DNA of 64,000 nt. Origin: Hysterangium stoloniferum (Eukaryota > Basidiomycota > Agaricomycetes > Hysterangiales > Hysterangiaceae). Below the pieces are notes generated by a model. That model ran no database searches. It saw nothing but the letters and a program-made list of their open reading frames with translations, and had not been told where the DNA came from. Below, one piece after another: positions 45,901 to 58,140 of the stretch. How positions within the stretch are numbered: position 1 is the first letter of the stretch; each line of letters begins with the position of its first letter. The DNA is taken from NCBI GenBank assembly GCA_015178975.1, contig WHVD01000113.1:1-64000 (forward strand), read 5' to 3'. Position numbers and translations under genes: made by a program.

Positions 45901-46329
45901 CCTCATAAACAGTTGGTCGCATTCCTTTCTTTCACCGTGACTGTTTATCCCAGTCTTTCAGTGATTTAAATGTAAATAAAAGAGATATCGCTCAATTAAA
46001 TCTCGTCAAATGACCCTGTGTAATTATTACTTGTAACTGGTTCCCCATTAATTTCCACAGTCTGGGGCTGTTCTAAATCTATTTTTCCTTCTAGAACGAA
46101 CGCCTGTATAGAAGGGAGGGAAGCCCATGCCATTTGCACGGAGCTGTCTATATCTTGTGTAGTAAGAAAATGCGTTTAGCCGGGGGGTCGATCAGAAACG
46201 ATACGTTATACAGCTTACCTAGTGGTCGAATGTTTCCTTACCGCTTTAATATTTTAATTGTTGAATGTCCAAATAAAGGGTTGTCTTTCGGCACAAATAC
46301 AAGGGAATATTAGAAAGGTGTTAATTAGT

Positions 46330-46610
46330 TCGTGATTGACGGACAAGGAAAATCCTTAAGTTAGGGTGGGTGAAGACATACTTTACGATCCCAGCTCTGT
46401 ATCTCATCTTTGGGTGCTTTCGGCGGCAGGCCTTTCGCTACGATATGCACAATCGCCTGCACGTTTCGTTTCACATCTGCATAAGCGACATGCTCATATT
46501 GGAACGCCATAATCGCGGTGTGGACTTTGTCTGTAGTGGATTTTATGCAATATAATGGATTGAATAAATTATTCGTTATGAAAAAGACAAAAGACACAAA
46601 AAGATGAACA
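46330..46610 (-). pseudogene. Uncharacterised duplicated exon
   Basis: Reads KSTTDKVHTAIMAFQYEHVA, YADVKRNVQAIVHIVAKGLP, then PKAPKDEIQSWDRK. Related pieces lie at 57180-56940, 40020-39900 and 41210-41100, the last two joined to MLKL-like copies. Function unknown. Confidence 0.4.
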
Positions 46611-46999
46611 CTCCTATCATTAGTTTATCGACAAAAATGAAAAGTACCAGGAAGTGCCAACTGACATATGGCAGTGTTGCGGATAGGTCAGTTGTGCGGT
46701 TATTCCCATGATAAGTTCAGTAATATTACTCTTACAAATTTGTAGTGGTGCGATTTGGTTGAGTTCCAGTGTCCAATACACACTCGGCCTGTATACGACA
46801 AATGTCATACCTCACATTCGGCATCTAAATCCTATTAAGTAACGCTTTTACGTATAAAATGATAAAAATAACTCCACCGGTTTCGAGTGTAAAATTCAAC
46901 AAAACACGGCTTCCTCGTAGTCTCACCTAAAGCTAAAATAATCCAATGCATTAACATACGCATTTTTTTGCCTTTACTTGCGTGCCACTTGCGAAAATC

Positions 47000-48480
47000 A
47001 CAAATTCTAAGCAATGTAATTTATTGACTCATCGTCATAGAATTATTACACTGCGTTACATTTTTGAAAGCCAACTACGGGTGCAAAAGGCGCAACCCTG
47101 AGAATAATCACATCTCTACTTCACTGCGCTATCACTCGAAGCAGCCGTCTTATCACCAATCATTCTGGATGTTTTATCACTAACCTTGGGAGTTTTATAA
47201 TTTTATATACTACTAACTCTGTGGGTCTTGCATACTTGCAGGTAACGGGAATAGACGAGGGAAATAAATGCATACCAATAAACGTTCACCACAATTCCCA
47301 TCCTAAAGCATGGTCTCACCCAATTCCAGTTTCGAGGGACGGTCCTAGTCCAAAATAGGTGCGTCATCATGGGAGTTTGACGGGAAGATTCGCAAGAAAA
47401 AAGGAAGGAGATCAGGGAAAGTCGCAAAATGTGCACGTCTAGACATATATCCATAATCGGTGATACAGAGACGACGAGGAAGAAGTTAAAAACTCACGTG
47501 CCCGCCACAAGCCCCGCATCGCACCGCGGACACGTGTACTCAATAGAATGTTCCCCAATAACATCCACTGCGCACCCAAGCAGCTTAAGCCACTGATACA
47601 GCCCCTCCTCCTGCACACTCTTCTCCGGCTCCGGAGCCAGGATCCACAATTAAAACATCCCAGTCACGTGCATGACACCGCGCTAACTTGGACTACATAG
47701 ACTATGGCTTTTGCTTCCGATGAAGGATTTAAATGTGGTGGTTGTGATGCCTTCTTTGAATACGGACGGTGGCGTCGGGGAGGGTGAACGGGGGGACCAC
47801 CGTCGATATCATTGGTTCCACGCCCTCACCAGCACTCGTGCGGGGACGGGGAGACGGGGATCACCAGACGGGAAATGGATGCGATGGTGTGATTGCCGGC
47901 CTGAGAGGATTCTGCCATTTTGACCTCTGAAGGTCAATACAGGAGGCGCTGAGCTCATTGGTGCGGGAAAGGCATGGGGAAGGACGGATAGGAGGTGGCA
48001 TGTGCGGAGGGCTGGAAGGGGGCATATTGATTGGAGGGTGTATGCCATGTAGCTGTTTAGTCCTGTAAGTACTACACGTGCTCGAAACATTACACGAGTA
48101 TGACATACCTCAGGATGACTCGCCTCTTCTCCATAACACGGCCAATACATCACTGTCGTCATAAACTCATACATATCCTTCTCCTTCTCCTCAACAGCAG
48201 CAAGGTTCTTAACCGGCGGTCCGCTACTGTCTATGACCAACGCCACCAACGACATCATGAAAGCTTCCCATCTCATTCTCCCTTGCCCACAGAACAAAAG
48301 AAAAACACCCTACTCAATCGTTTGGGGTTTGGTTCCGGCATGCTCTTCACGTTCAGACCACACGGATGCCGAAACATCCCATAATAAAGCCGCACATGGA
48401 TCCGCGTTGAATCACCCCGACACAGTCTCTATCTCACACGGGAGGAACACGTCAATGCCTTCCAGTAGATCCAGTTAGAT
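47000..48480 (-). pseudogene. Uncharacterised CPxC gene, paralogue P1
   Basis: Minus-strand exons: about 48297-48108 (GRMRWEAFMMSLVALVIDSS, DMYEFMTTVMYWPCYGEE), an intron with GTATGTC...TTACAG, then a Pro-rich exon (HPPINMPPSSPPHMPPP), a distal exon near 47640-47500 with EYTCPRCDAGLVAG, and a terminal segment near 47230-47120 (KTPKVSDKTSRM). The same order of segments occurs in P2 and P3. The CPxC pair suggests a small zinc site. I do not recognise the family and cannot prove a continuous frame. Confidence 0.4.
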
Positions 48481-49177
48481 CGCGTGGTTCGCACGTGAGC
48501 ATAGTAAGTGGAACCTAACATCGATTGGAAAAAGGAGGACATACTTCTCGGTCAAAGAATTGTGATAATTACTCCGTTAAAAGACTCGTAAAAGCAATCT
48601 CTCATATGCCCTTTTCCACTGACTTGAATCTCACACATTACATAGTGGTGTTTTATAGTGGGATATTCATGAATATGCTGGCACAAGACGGGGATGTATG
48701 TATGTATGGGTTATGCGTGTGCGCGCGCATGTGTGGCTACTCGCTGTATAATTTGTAAATCCCATATAGCCACTTTAACCGCAATCATAACCACCTCATC
48801 CGCAGACCGCTCAGGCCCACTGCCACTTCCCGCCTCAACTGTTGACACTGCATGGGGGGGTTGCCGATGTCAGTAACGATAAATGAAGGACGGTCGAACG
48901 ACGGTGTCTAATATCATCAAACACACCGGGAAATTCCATATATCCAATCCACTACTTGATAGCCGCCTCCGCACCATTATTCCCGGTAGCAGATAATGCC
49001 TTATGACGATGGCCGGCAGGGAGTGGCTGTGAGCAAGCATGTTAGATTATTAATACCAACCATTGTTCCAACTGGGTCCATATGGTGTACAGCTCTGAGT
49101 TCAGTGTGTATATGATCTAATAGGAATGGCGCTTAGGGTTATATCCTTAAGTACAGTGTAAGACCAAACCTACCCAA
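48480..49177. other. No recognisable gene
   Basis: A short block near 48975-49045 (ATGGCCGGCAGGGAGTG) is shared with 62650-62690 and, inverted, 59420-59450. Nothing else is identifiable. Confidence 0.4.
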
Positions 49178-49249
49178 GGTCAGATAATGTAGTGGTTAAC
49201 ACCTTTGTTATGTAATTGAGAGATCCTGGGTTCAATCCCCAGTCTGGCT
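49178..49249 (+). tRNA. tRNA-like sequence, degenerate (possible SINE head or pseudo-tRNA)
   Basis: 72 nt with a 7-bp acceptor stem (GGTCAGA/TCTGGCT, two G-U pairs), A-box-like TAATGTAGTGGTTAAC, a D stem of three pairs, a perfect T arm CTGGG-TTCAATC-CCCAG (B box GGTTCAATCCC), and normal spacing. The anticodon stem is mostly wobble pairs and position 33 is A rather than U, with TGT in the anticodon place. That points to a decayed tRNA or a tRNA-derived element. A segment shared with 36980 begins about 25 bp downstream. Confidence 0.4.
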
Positions 49250-49457
49250 ATTCATTTTCTACATTACATATGTTTTCTAACAAGAGGGGCCAGAAATATA
49301 ACCTGGAGAAATAGCTTCAAACAAGAAAACGGTGCGTAGGTCTACATCTCCGGGGTGACTAAATTACTCTGTCAGACGTGAGATGAAGAAGGGGGAAAAT
49401 GGAAGTCAAACATATCCTGAGGCATTTCCACAACTACTGTTGTCTGAAACTGAATTA

Positions 49458-50860
49458 CTATTGTAACGATGGTTTCATTATCTTTTCCAAAGGACTTCGG
49501 TGCTTAGGGATCATTAACTCGTGTGGAGGGACATCCTTGATACCACTTTTCTCTATGTAAACCGGTGCGTATGCTCTCCATTCTTTCTGTAATTGAGATA
49601 TGGGAACGCCGAAGCCCGAGAAAATGACATGTGGCTGGAAGAAATCTTCCATGCTCCCTTCGCGAATATCACAGGTATATCTAGGCGGAACAACATTGAG
49701 CCACTATCGGGTCAGTGTCCTAACTCGAGATTTACCTGCTCATTGATTTTCCACCGTGTATTGGTACACTCTCAAGATCTGTTAAGCGTTTGGACTCTGG
49801 CTGGAAGGGAATATAAATAGTGACTTCGGGCTCTACACCGAAGGTTTCAGAGAACCACTCCTGTGAATTCCCACACACTTCAAAACGGCCTGTAACTTGG
49901 TGCCGATAGCCCACGTCCCACAAAGCTATGGCACCCATTTCCGCCTCATGGAGATCGTCGCCAACTGTTCCCAGACACCCGAAGTCGAGGAGTTGATTGG
50001 CCAACTGGTGAATGGTGTGCGAGCTTCGAAGTTGTTGATCCATGAAAGCAGTGCTGAGATACCATGAATACACATGGGATGTGAATAAGTCTACCAAGAA
50101 ATCTGGCGATGATGGTTTGATTCTTGAGAGATGGCGACCAATACCAGGATACCATATCAGGTTGTCGCTCGGCGGGGCGCGGGTGCGCAGTGTTCTGGTA
50201 TACACAAGCTTGAGACGATGGCGATTGGCAGGACAGTCAGTGACAGTGACAATTGAATCACTGGGATTTGAAAACTGAATAGACAAAGTTGTCATTGACA
50301 GTTGAGGTCAGTGGAATTAACGAACAAGCCGGTCAATATTAATTTCGTTGTTTGCACTGAATTCAACTAATTCCTAATGTCACATTGTCACATCAGCATT
50401 TGCGAGAGCGATGGTATCTAAATACGTCACATGGTAAGAATCCCTCTAAAAAAAGGTGTTATGTTGTAAAGAAAATCGTTTGTGATTTCATTCACCATGT
50501 CGTATAGTCACAAAATGGTTTCTCTCGGACCAGATGATCTAATGCGTTCGAGCCAACTGCACGCGTCCTCAGGATTCGTGCCCGGATTACGGAAAAGTTG
50601 GATGAGTACATCGTTGTGTGCTCTGCTGCAGCCCGCGAAATGGGCAATGCTGGTATCCCTGAGCATGAATGTTATTGGGCGGCTTGGGTTATTTAATTTG
50701 AAGTGTGGCGTTCTTACCACTTGCTTCGATAGTGATTGGTGTCGCGTTTGTACTATATAGAAAGTGTTATATCTTGCAAATATTTCTCAAACCAAAACAA
50801 TCTTCATACATTTTCGATCACCAGATCCCACGAGGATGCCTTGCCTAAAACCCCAAAACC
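49458..50860 (-). pseudogene. MLKL-like family, copy D (C-terminal part only)
   Basis: Matches copy B from its third kinase-like exon onward: DTSIAHFAGCSRAHNDVLIQ (50720-50508), then, after an intron ending TTTGTCTATTCAG, the exon 50274-49745 (DSIVTVTDCP, MDQQLRSSHTIHQLANQLLDFG, LWDVGYRHQV, EWFSETFGVEPE) and the last exon ending at 49458 (RAYAPVYIEKSGIKDVPP). The N-terminal helical bundle and coiled coil are absent. The long C-terminal exon is open over 176 codons and conserved with copy B, so this part has been constrained. A shared segment continues to about 49280, as in copy B to 36985. Confidence 0.55.
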
Positions 50861-51636
50861 TGGAAAACGACCAATGTTTGGGGAGCAGGTCAGCATAATC
50901 GGTGTCAGGTACATGATTAGTTCACCTGTTATTTTTTTTATTCACATTTGTGGTGGTGTGATCTGACGAATCAGCATGGGGGCTCCCGTGTATATCCACG
51001 CTAACCCCACACCCCCCAAATTCCATACGTAAAATTCGCATTCTATATCTCCGACTAATACGGCCCTCACATGTCTCCCATAGTTCAATTAAATATACTG
51101 GGGAAATGGTATTCGTCGGTGTAGCCGGCCGCATGTTATATTTCTTAGTTCCTACTTTACACCCGGTCCAAGAAAGGCAGCGCAAAGGTTTCGAAGTGTC
51201 AACACAGGCTGGGATAGAGAAAAATAGGCTAACAAGAGAGCTCACTCTCTTGTCTTCCTACTCCGTGAAGCACACTTTTTCGCGTGGGGTGCAATCAAAT
51301 ATGTCTAAAGGTTCTTGTGACAATCGCTGATTAGTGCTCGCCTCGCTCGAAATTGTCGCAATCAAACCCCGGGAACCACTCAGGGATCTTAGAATATGGT
51401 AGCTGGTTTATATAAGAGTGTAAAATGTATACAATGGTGAGATCGTTATAAATTGGTTAATTCCGCGAGCGTTTTCAAGGGCAAGGACATTCCAACTAAA
51501 ACTCATCAAGACGGAGAGCAAGGCATGGAAGAAGATAGTCCTATGTGATTTGAGATCATCAGGGTACATATAAACTACCTGTACCTATTTTGCAGATATT
51601 AATAATTGCGGGATTTCACACCCGAAAGCCTCACAA

Positions 51637-53100
51637 CTACAAGTGACCAACAATTGTTCGATAATGCCGCCCGTAAAATGTTGCAATCATAGTTCTGAAG
51701 GGTACACAAAAAAGTGCGCATATTAATAAATAGGCCTCTGTATTACGGAAAGCTTGAAAAAGTACTCGGTGAGGTGCATGGGCATACAGGTGCGCCAACG
51801 CCTTCAACTCCCTCATGTCCCCACGTTCCGCCTTCGTAACCTTCTCGTCATTAAAAAACAAACTCCCTTCATCCGCACTACCACCTCCCATTTCGATCCG
51901 TATACGGGCGATGTAGTGCCCCAGAACGCGCGGGCGGCCCTTTGTGCGACATGAACCTGGGAAGATGGTCTCTGGCCCTGGGAAGATGGTCTCTGGCTGG
52001 GAGCGATTTTAACCTGTGAATGTGTGGACTGGGAGTTGATGCGAAGTTCATGCGGAGGCGTCGTCTGAACTGGTTGGAGTCCCCAGGCAAGGTATTTATT
52101 CAAAGGGAGCGCAACATCGTTGATGGGGATATCTTCAAGAACAAGACAGGGAAGATTAGGTTAAGAGATGATGCGAGAATACACACCCCTTACCAGGTTT
52201 TGTAGATACCAGCCTATGTGCAGCAACTTCGTCGAATATACAACATGGATATCAGGGGAAGTCGCAACAGTGCACGCCCGGAAAGCCATTCACGTCCCAG
52301 GGAGTGTCAGGGCATAATACCGAGACGACGTGGAAGGAGACTATGAAAGACTCACGTCTGCGCCACAACCTCCGCCTCACACTGCGGACAGGCATACTCA
52401 AAGGTATGTTCCTCCCTCCGCACGCACGTAGGTCCACCCGGTGAAACAGCACCTTCTCCTCAGCATCCTTCCCTACCCACAAATCCAGGACACTAATGCT
52501 CGAATTGTCATGCTCGTCTACACGATGCCGCACCCGCTTATATTGCATACACTGGAAAAACATTTCGCGCCTTGCTGTATCATAGTCGAGAATGCCTCGT
52601 TACCTTTTCGAATGAGAGGCTTGAACATTCTGGGTGAAGTGCATTCTGGGAATACGGGCGGGGACATCGGGGAGGGATGAACGAGGTGATCGCTGTCTCG
52701 TGATTGGATACACGTTCTCACAGGCACTCGGGCGGTGGTTGGCATTCCTGGAGAGTGAGACGGGAAATGGGTGTGAGGATCCGAGTCTCAGTCCGCCTGC
52801 CATTTTGCGCAGCTGACCAGTCAATAATGGTGAGAGGAGCTGTTCGGTACAGTTGTGGGCCTGGAGGGAAAAGGATGGGCGTAGTATGTGTGTATAAAAC
52901 TGCGAAGACTGATTGGAGGGTGCATTCCAAGCAGTTATTTCCCGAAACCTCAGCCCATATTCCTATGCGCACAAAACGACAGAAAAAACACGCCTTACTT
53001 ACTCGCTTTGAGTTCGCCTTCCTCTCCTCATTCAGACTAAACGGATGTTCAAGCTTCGCATAATGCAGCTGTGCATGTCAGCCATCGCATCGTCCGAACA
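51637..53100 (-). pseudogene. Uncharacterised CPxC gene, paralogue P2
   Basis: Segments in order on the minus strand: near 53090-52930 the start-like part, 52745-52520 (HLVHPSPMSPPVFPECTSPR, then FSTMIQQGAK), 52520-52360 (VLFHRVDLRACGG, then FEYACPQCEAEVVAQT before GTGAGT), 52170-51813 (NKYLAWGLQPVQTTPPHELR, SQSTHSQVKIAPSQRP, HVAQRAARAFWGTTSP) and 51891-51637 (FFNDEKVTKAERGDMRELKA, HAPHRVLFQAFRN). A 21-bp duplication lies at 51958-51998 within the coding part. Frames change between segments, so the gene is intron-rich or broken. Confidence 0.4.
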
Positions 53101-53439
53101 GGCCGCCCATAAAAGCACGACCAGGCGCCGATACCCTCCGGTGTAGATCCTCTCAGAGTGCGTAGAAGCACGTAAGCGCTTAGGTCCCTTTTCGATTGGA
53201 AACAGTTGCTGGGGTTCAAATTTTCAATCTCGGAATATGTTCTGAAATTCACGGAATATATAAAATATATATGAGAATGTTCATAGTTTTGAAAATGTAT
53301 GGGACATATTATATGCTATAATGGATTCATTTTCGAAAGTGCTCGGAGAATTATAAGAATATCCATTAAATATATAATATTTCGCCCACATTTTCGAAAC
53401 TTCAAATTTTAGAACAGGACACCAGTGCTGTGAAGGAAG

Positions 53440-53990
53440 AGGGACATACTTCATTGCCAAAGTATGGTTTCCTTCGGACCAGACGATCTACTGCGGTTGA
53501 GCCAATTGAATGCGTCTCAGAGAACAGTTCCAGGATTACGGAAGATTTGGAAAAGGACATTATCTTGTGCATTGCTATAACCTAAGAACTCAGATGACAT
53601 TTTGGAACTTCTTTCATGGAATAACCCGTGGAAGTCTTTCATACTTAATAGCGGCCGTAGCTTCCTTATCAAAATTTGGCATAGGGGAAAGGTGTTGGAA
53701 TGACTCGTGTTTGGGGACGACGTAGACAGGTGTCAATTGTGGGACACCATAAATGAATACTTGACTGGGTGTGGCGCCTAGTGGTAGAGGGTGGCTATCA
53801 CATGTTCGAAGATCTAGTGAGGATTAGTACCGTGCGTTACTCAAGTGACTATTAGTTTAGCACCACATATTTGGGCGCAATGGCATCATATCCTGTGAAC
53901 ATATTTATGAGCAGGGGACATTACGAGAGGAGAGGGGGCAACTGACCCACTCTCAAGTAACCAGTGCGATGATGGACAACTCCCAACACT
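53440..53990. other. Composite of duplicated fragments
   Basis: 53455-53590 is the complement of the SIAQFLGYSNAQ exon region of the MLKL-like family (copy F, fragment). 53590-53740 is the inverted counterpart of 45170-45300. 53760-53990 is the counterpart of 45150-44900, ending DPLSSNQCD. The order matches the 45-kb locus in inverse orientation. Confidence 0.5.
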
Positions 53991-53999
53991 TCAGTGGTG

Positions 54000-54210
54000 A
54001 TACTTAATTGGTAAGGGCTCTTTTTAGGATCAAAAGTGCATTGAATTCTAAGCCCTGCAATCACATGTTAGATCTTTGACCAATTTCAGCTCGGTTATGG
54101 ATCTTTAGGATCCAAATGTTCATTGTATTCTGAACCCGCCAATCACATGTCGGATCCTTAACCGACTTTAACTCGGTTAAGGATCCAATGAATTATTGGC
54201 AGAGTTAGTG
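54000..54210. repeat. GGATCCTTAACC palindrome family, second locus
   Basis: Two modules related to 22480-22640. A 35-nt palindrome at 54152-54186 has arms GGATCCTTAACCGA and TCGGTTAAGGATCC around CTTTAAC. Flanking CAATCACATGT blocks are shared too. Confidence 0.75.
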
Positions 54211-54254
54211 GTATTAGTAATAGGATTTTTCGGGGAAAAAAAACAGGGGATCAC

Positions 54255-54760
54255 CTTGGATAGACATCTGTCACCATTGTCCATTCAGGGCGGCCTCTTC
54301 CAGCATACGCAGGGTCCCGCTCGTTTAAATACCGGTCGCATCGTCGATCCATGGGAGTACTCAACATTTGTTAACATTAGTCCGTCTCCATTCAATTCTC
54401 CAATGGAATTCCGAAATAATGTCGATCAATATTTGCCTATTACATTATATCGAAATTCCATTGCAGAATTGACTGGGTACGGATAAGCGTTAATTAATGG
54501 ATCGACGATGCGACCGGTATTCAATCAATCAGGATCCTGCGTAGACTGGAGGAAGTCGCCCGAATGGACGATGGTAACAGTGTCGGGGTACAAAGGAGTT
54601 TGGCGGACTAGGGAATTGGGATTGGGAGTGACCCTGGGGCGTAAGGGGACATACGTTGGAAGATTTATTGATCTTAGTACAACACCCCCCCCTCTGGAAT
54701 GAAGTGACTATATATGTATAGTATCTCTCAAGTGTCGCAGCACTGTGTCGCTCCCATTGA
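54255..54760. mobile_element. Nested foldback element (related to 42490-44450)
   Basis: Outer arms CCATTGTCCATTCAGG (near 54275) and its complement near 54570; perfect 25-nt arms at 54328-54352 and 54497-54521 (ATCGACGATGCGACCGGTAT on the right); and an inner pair around CAATGGAATT near 54402 and 54460. The right end carries ATACTATACAT-like and AAGTGTCGCAGCACTG, matching the ends of the 42490-44450 element. A third palindrome thus sits inside the centre of the second. Confidence 0.75.
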
Positions 54761-55059
54761 TGAATTGATGCAATGCTGCGACACGAACTGAAGGCTTCGG
54801 CAGGCTTGAACTACTTCATGGGCGAGCTGAGAAAGAACTTATATCATTATGAGGATTTATTTTATAATAATTCCTTCCGTCCTTGTATAGTGAACAGAAC
54901 AATAGGAATGGGCGAGGTCAGTATGGAACATCCCGATTCATTGTGTGTTAGTACAATCGAAAGGTCTTTGTGTCATGCTATAAATATGTAGTACAACAAC
55001 GAAGGCAGATTTTCATATACGCTGGTGAAATTAATACTATGTATTGTATCTAAACATCA

Positions 55060-55175
55060 CCTGAGTTGTGAGGCCTAATACTACCTTTTGAACAAGTTAT
55101 ACTACTCACTATCAAGTGTGCATACAGTAAGTGGCATAACTTGTTCAAAGGGTGGCATTAAGCCTTACAGTTTAG
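55060..55175. repeat. Hairpin with 14-bp perfect arms
   Basis: TTTGAACAAGTTAT at 55087-55100 and its complement at 55136-55149, extended outward with mismatches (AGGCCTAATAC / GCATTAAGCCTT). 55175-55650 holds no recognised gene. Confidence 0.75.
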
Positions 55176-55659
55176 GCAATATTCATACACAATATATAGT
55201 ATTAGTCCCACCAGCTTATATGCAAATCGAGGAAGAATTGAATGAAGGGGAGCCATTGCACTGATATTTCACTGAATATTAAATAGCATCTCATAAGGCC
55301 AACTATATAGACCTATACTATATAGTACACACCCCAAATCATTTTGTCTTAATTGGGTCCCTTTCCTGAGATACAACACAATTTGTCTGTAGGTCGAAAG
55401 TGGAAATTTTTATTAAACTTTGAACTCCGCTTTATGTACTCGGAACACCTGTAACATGTGACACACGCGTCTTTCGGCGGCGTACCAAGTTCGGTGTATG
55501 TCAGTGGCCAGGATCCTAGAGATCACAGATACAGCTAGATATGCAAGGATCTCATCACACAAAAATGCAGTTTTGATCCCTTTTGAGATCGTGTACCTCC
55601 GTCTAGATCCTGCAGCCTCAGGATATGGCACTTTCGGCTGACCATCAACTTCACGTCGT

Positions 55660-56495
55660 TGAGATATTTATCGTCGTTAGTGTTACAAAGCTCATCGACC
55701 CTTCAAAATAATTTCCTCGACACCCAAACGTGCTTGGTACCGCCTCCCGCCTCCGCTGCAGATTCAAGGTCGTCTAATTTACGTTCTCGCTGTCATCCAG
55801 TGACAAAAGGTCGCAGAGATCCCGGAAGAACCGACGACGCAGGATGGGAACGTATTTTATCTATTGCCTGGCTCTGTGCTGAGTGGGTTATCCTTGCCCC
55901 CTTTGGCGTTGCTATGTTTAATCTAGCCATTAAATTGCAGATTGGCGTATATCCTTCGTGTCACGAAGGCCATCACAGTACCGGCTCATTTTGGTGTGTT
56001 CTCATGGTACGGTACGTTCTTAACCGGCGCAGTACACAGGTTGGAGAAGGTAAGTCTCGGCGAACCACAGTACTTAAATACGTTACGGTATTAACACCCC
56101 CTCACAAGGGCGCTGTAATCCGCGATACCACCGCTTTACATGGTACGTTTGGATGGATACTCATCCAACGGCTCACCCAGCGTCGGCACTCAAATTATAA
56201 CTCTAAGGAGACTTCTGTTCGGAGGTGGCACAGGAGAGCTGAAGGCTTCATTCGCAGCAGTTACAGATGGAAGTAGTCGCTTTCACCACCACAGGTGGCA
56301 TTGGAGGCAGGCATGTCGGATCCACATGTCCTCTCACTTGTCAGAAGCAACCTCTAGAGACTCTTGGCGCGGAAATGAGGTCCGAAGAAACCGATCCCGT
56401 CGCATACTATGGTGGTTATATCTTTGAGAGAAGTAGCAAGGTTGTTGGTGTGATTTTCCCCGCCCTAGGTTGGTGGACCAATTTTAGGTGATCCT
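55660..56495 (+). pseudogene. Uncharacterised duplicated gene (unit 3)
   Basis: Open frames at 55659-56276, 56140-56427 and 56267-56491 cover the region. The part AEMRSEETDPVAYYGGYIFE, then RSSKVVGV, is the most protein-like and has a diverged counterpart at 45700-45890. A Gly-rich segment (FGGGTGELKASFAAVTDGS) precedes it. No family recognised. Frameshifts relative to each other make the true frame uncertain. Confidence 0.35.
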
Positions 56496-56499
56496 TTCC

Positions 56500-58140
56500 C
56501 TGATATAGTGTTAGTCGTATAAATTTATTTCACCATGACTGTTTATACCAGTCTTTTTAGTCATTAAATGTAAATTAAAGCGATATCATTCAATGAAATA
56601 TCGTCAAATGGCCCGTGTAATTATCACTCGTCACCGGTTTCCCCATTAGTTTGCACAGCCTAGGTCTGCCCTAAACCTATCGGTCCTTCTGTAACGAATG
56701 CCTGTATAAAATTCAGGGCAGAATATATCGTTTTTGCGGAGCTATCTATATCTTCCAGTAAGAAAATGGGTTTAGCCGAGTGGTACATCCGAAACGGTAC
56801 GCTATAGAGCTTACCTAGTGGTCAAACGTTTCCGTAGCGCTTGAAAGTTTTCTTTGGCGAATATCCAAATACAGGGTTGTCTTTCGGCACAGAGACAGGG
56901 AACGCTAGAAACGTATTATTTAGTCCGTGGACGAAAGAGGAAAAGCGTTCGGTTAAGGTGGGTGCAGACATACTGTACGATACCAGTTCTGCAACTTATC
57001 TTAGGGTGCTTTCGGCGGTAGGCCTTTCGTTACAATATGCACAATCGTCTGCAAATTCCTTTCCCATCTGCATGTTCGACGTGATTGAGAAGTCACACAC
57101 CTCTTGCGGTAGAAGATCCATCCTAGCACGACAGCCGGACCATAACGTATGAAGACAATATTCTGTGCTTCGGAAAGTCCACAATGACCTATTAATTAGT
57201 TCGGCAAGGTTAGAGAAATCACCGGACGTGCTGATTTGGCGTTTAAAATTCGAACCACAGTACGGATCTTGACATCAAGAGGTTTAAAAAATGAATCGCC
57301 TTCTGCTCCATCATGGCAACGTACAACAAACTAAGTAGGTCAGTCATGCCTATTACAATGAACATTTGTCTCCCATTGTCCTTTGCGAATGGGAGCTATT
57401 ATTGTGTATGGAAGGGTAATGATTAATAAAGACGGATGAGATGGAACCTGTGATACTTTCTAAACCCGCTCAATCGTAGATATGATTTTAATTCAAGTTT
57501 CTCTGTTGAATACCGGGTATTGCAAAAGCAGGTCAGAATTACCGGAATTAGACATATGATCAGTTCAGCCATATTACTCGTAGTGGTGTGATCTGATTGA
57601 GTTCCGGTGTCCAATACAAACTCGGCCCGTATACGGCCAATTTCGTATCCAAAATTCGGCATCTAAATCTCCACCCAATAAGTAACTACTTTCCATATAA
57701 GGTGAAAAAATTGAACTCCGTCAGTTTTAAGTATAAAATTCAACGAAACAGTGATATCATGCGTGAGGGGGACCAGCCACCAATCGTCTTTTCTCCTCAC
57801 TTTCTTCCTCTTTTCGCATGTAGTCCCACATAAAATTTAAATAATGCATTTTTGTAACGTAGGCGTTGTCTTCCGTTTACTTGCCCCTCCATCCGCAAAA
57901 CACAAATTCTTCGCCATATAATTTATTGACTCCATTATCATAAAATTATTAAACTGCATTACATGTTTGGAAACAACTGCGGGTGAAAACGCATAACTCT
58001 GCGAAGAAGCACTTACCTACTTCATTGCGCTACTACCTGAAGGACCCGTCGTGCCACTAATCATCCTGGATCTTTTATGAGCAACCTTGGGTGCTTTATT
58101 ATTCCATATATTACTATCTCTGAGTCTTGAATGCTTGCAG
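56500..58140 (-). other. Segmental duplicate of 45900-47240
   Basis: Shares order and sequence with 45900-47240: the TTTATACCAGTCTTTTTAGT block, the STTDK-exon relative (57180-56940), a minus-strand segment 57662-57500 (GYEIGRIRAEFVLDTGTQSD) matched at 46808-46700, and the KVAHKRSRMISG tail near 58110-58020 matched at 47220-47120. Diverged by substitutions and indels throughout. Confidence 0.5.

Noticed and set aside
48694-48876. 60-codon Cys/Ala-rich open frame
   Set aside because: Short, low complexity (GTGTGCGCGCGC stretch), no counterpart in the paralogous blocks.
53510-53725. 71-codon plus-strand open frame conserved with 45300-45170
   Set aside because: Both strands are open here. The opposite strand gives the more protein-like and equally conserved reading (FQHL, NFDKEA, KKFQNVI), so the strand could not be decided; the block is listed as a duplicated fragment instead.
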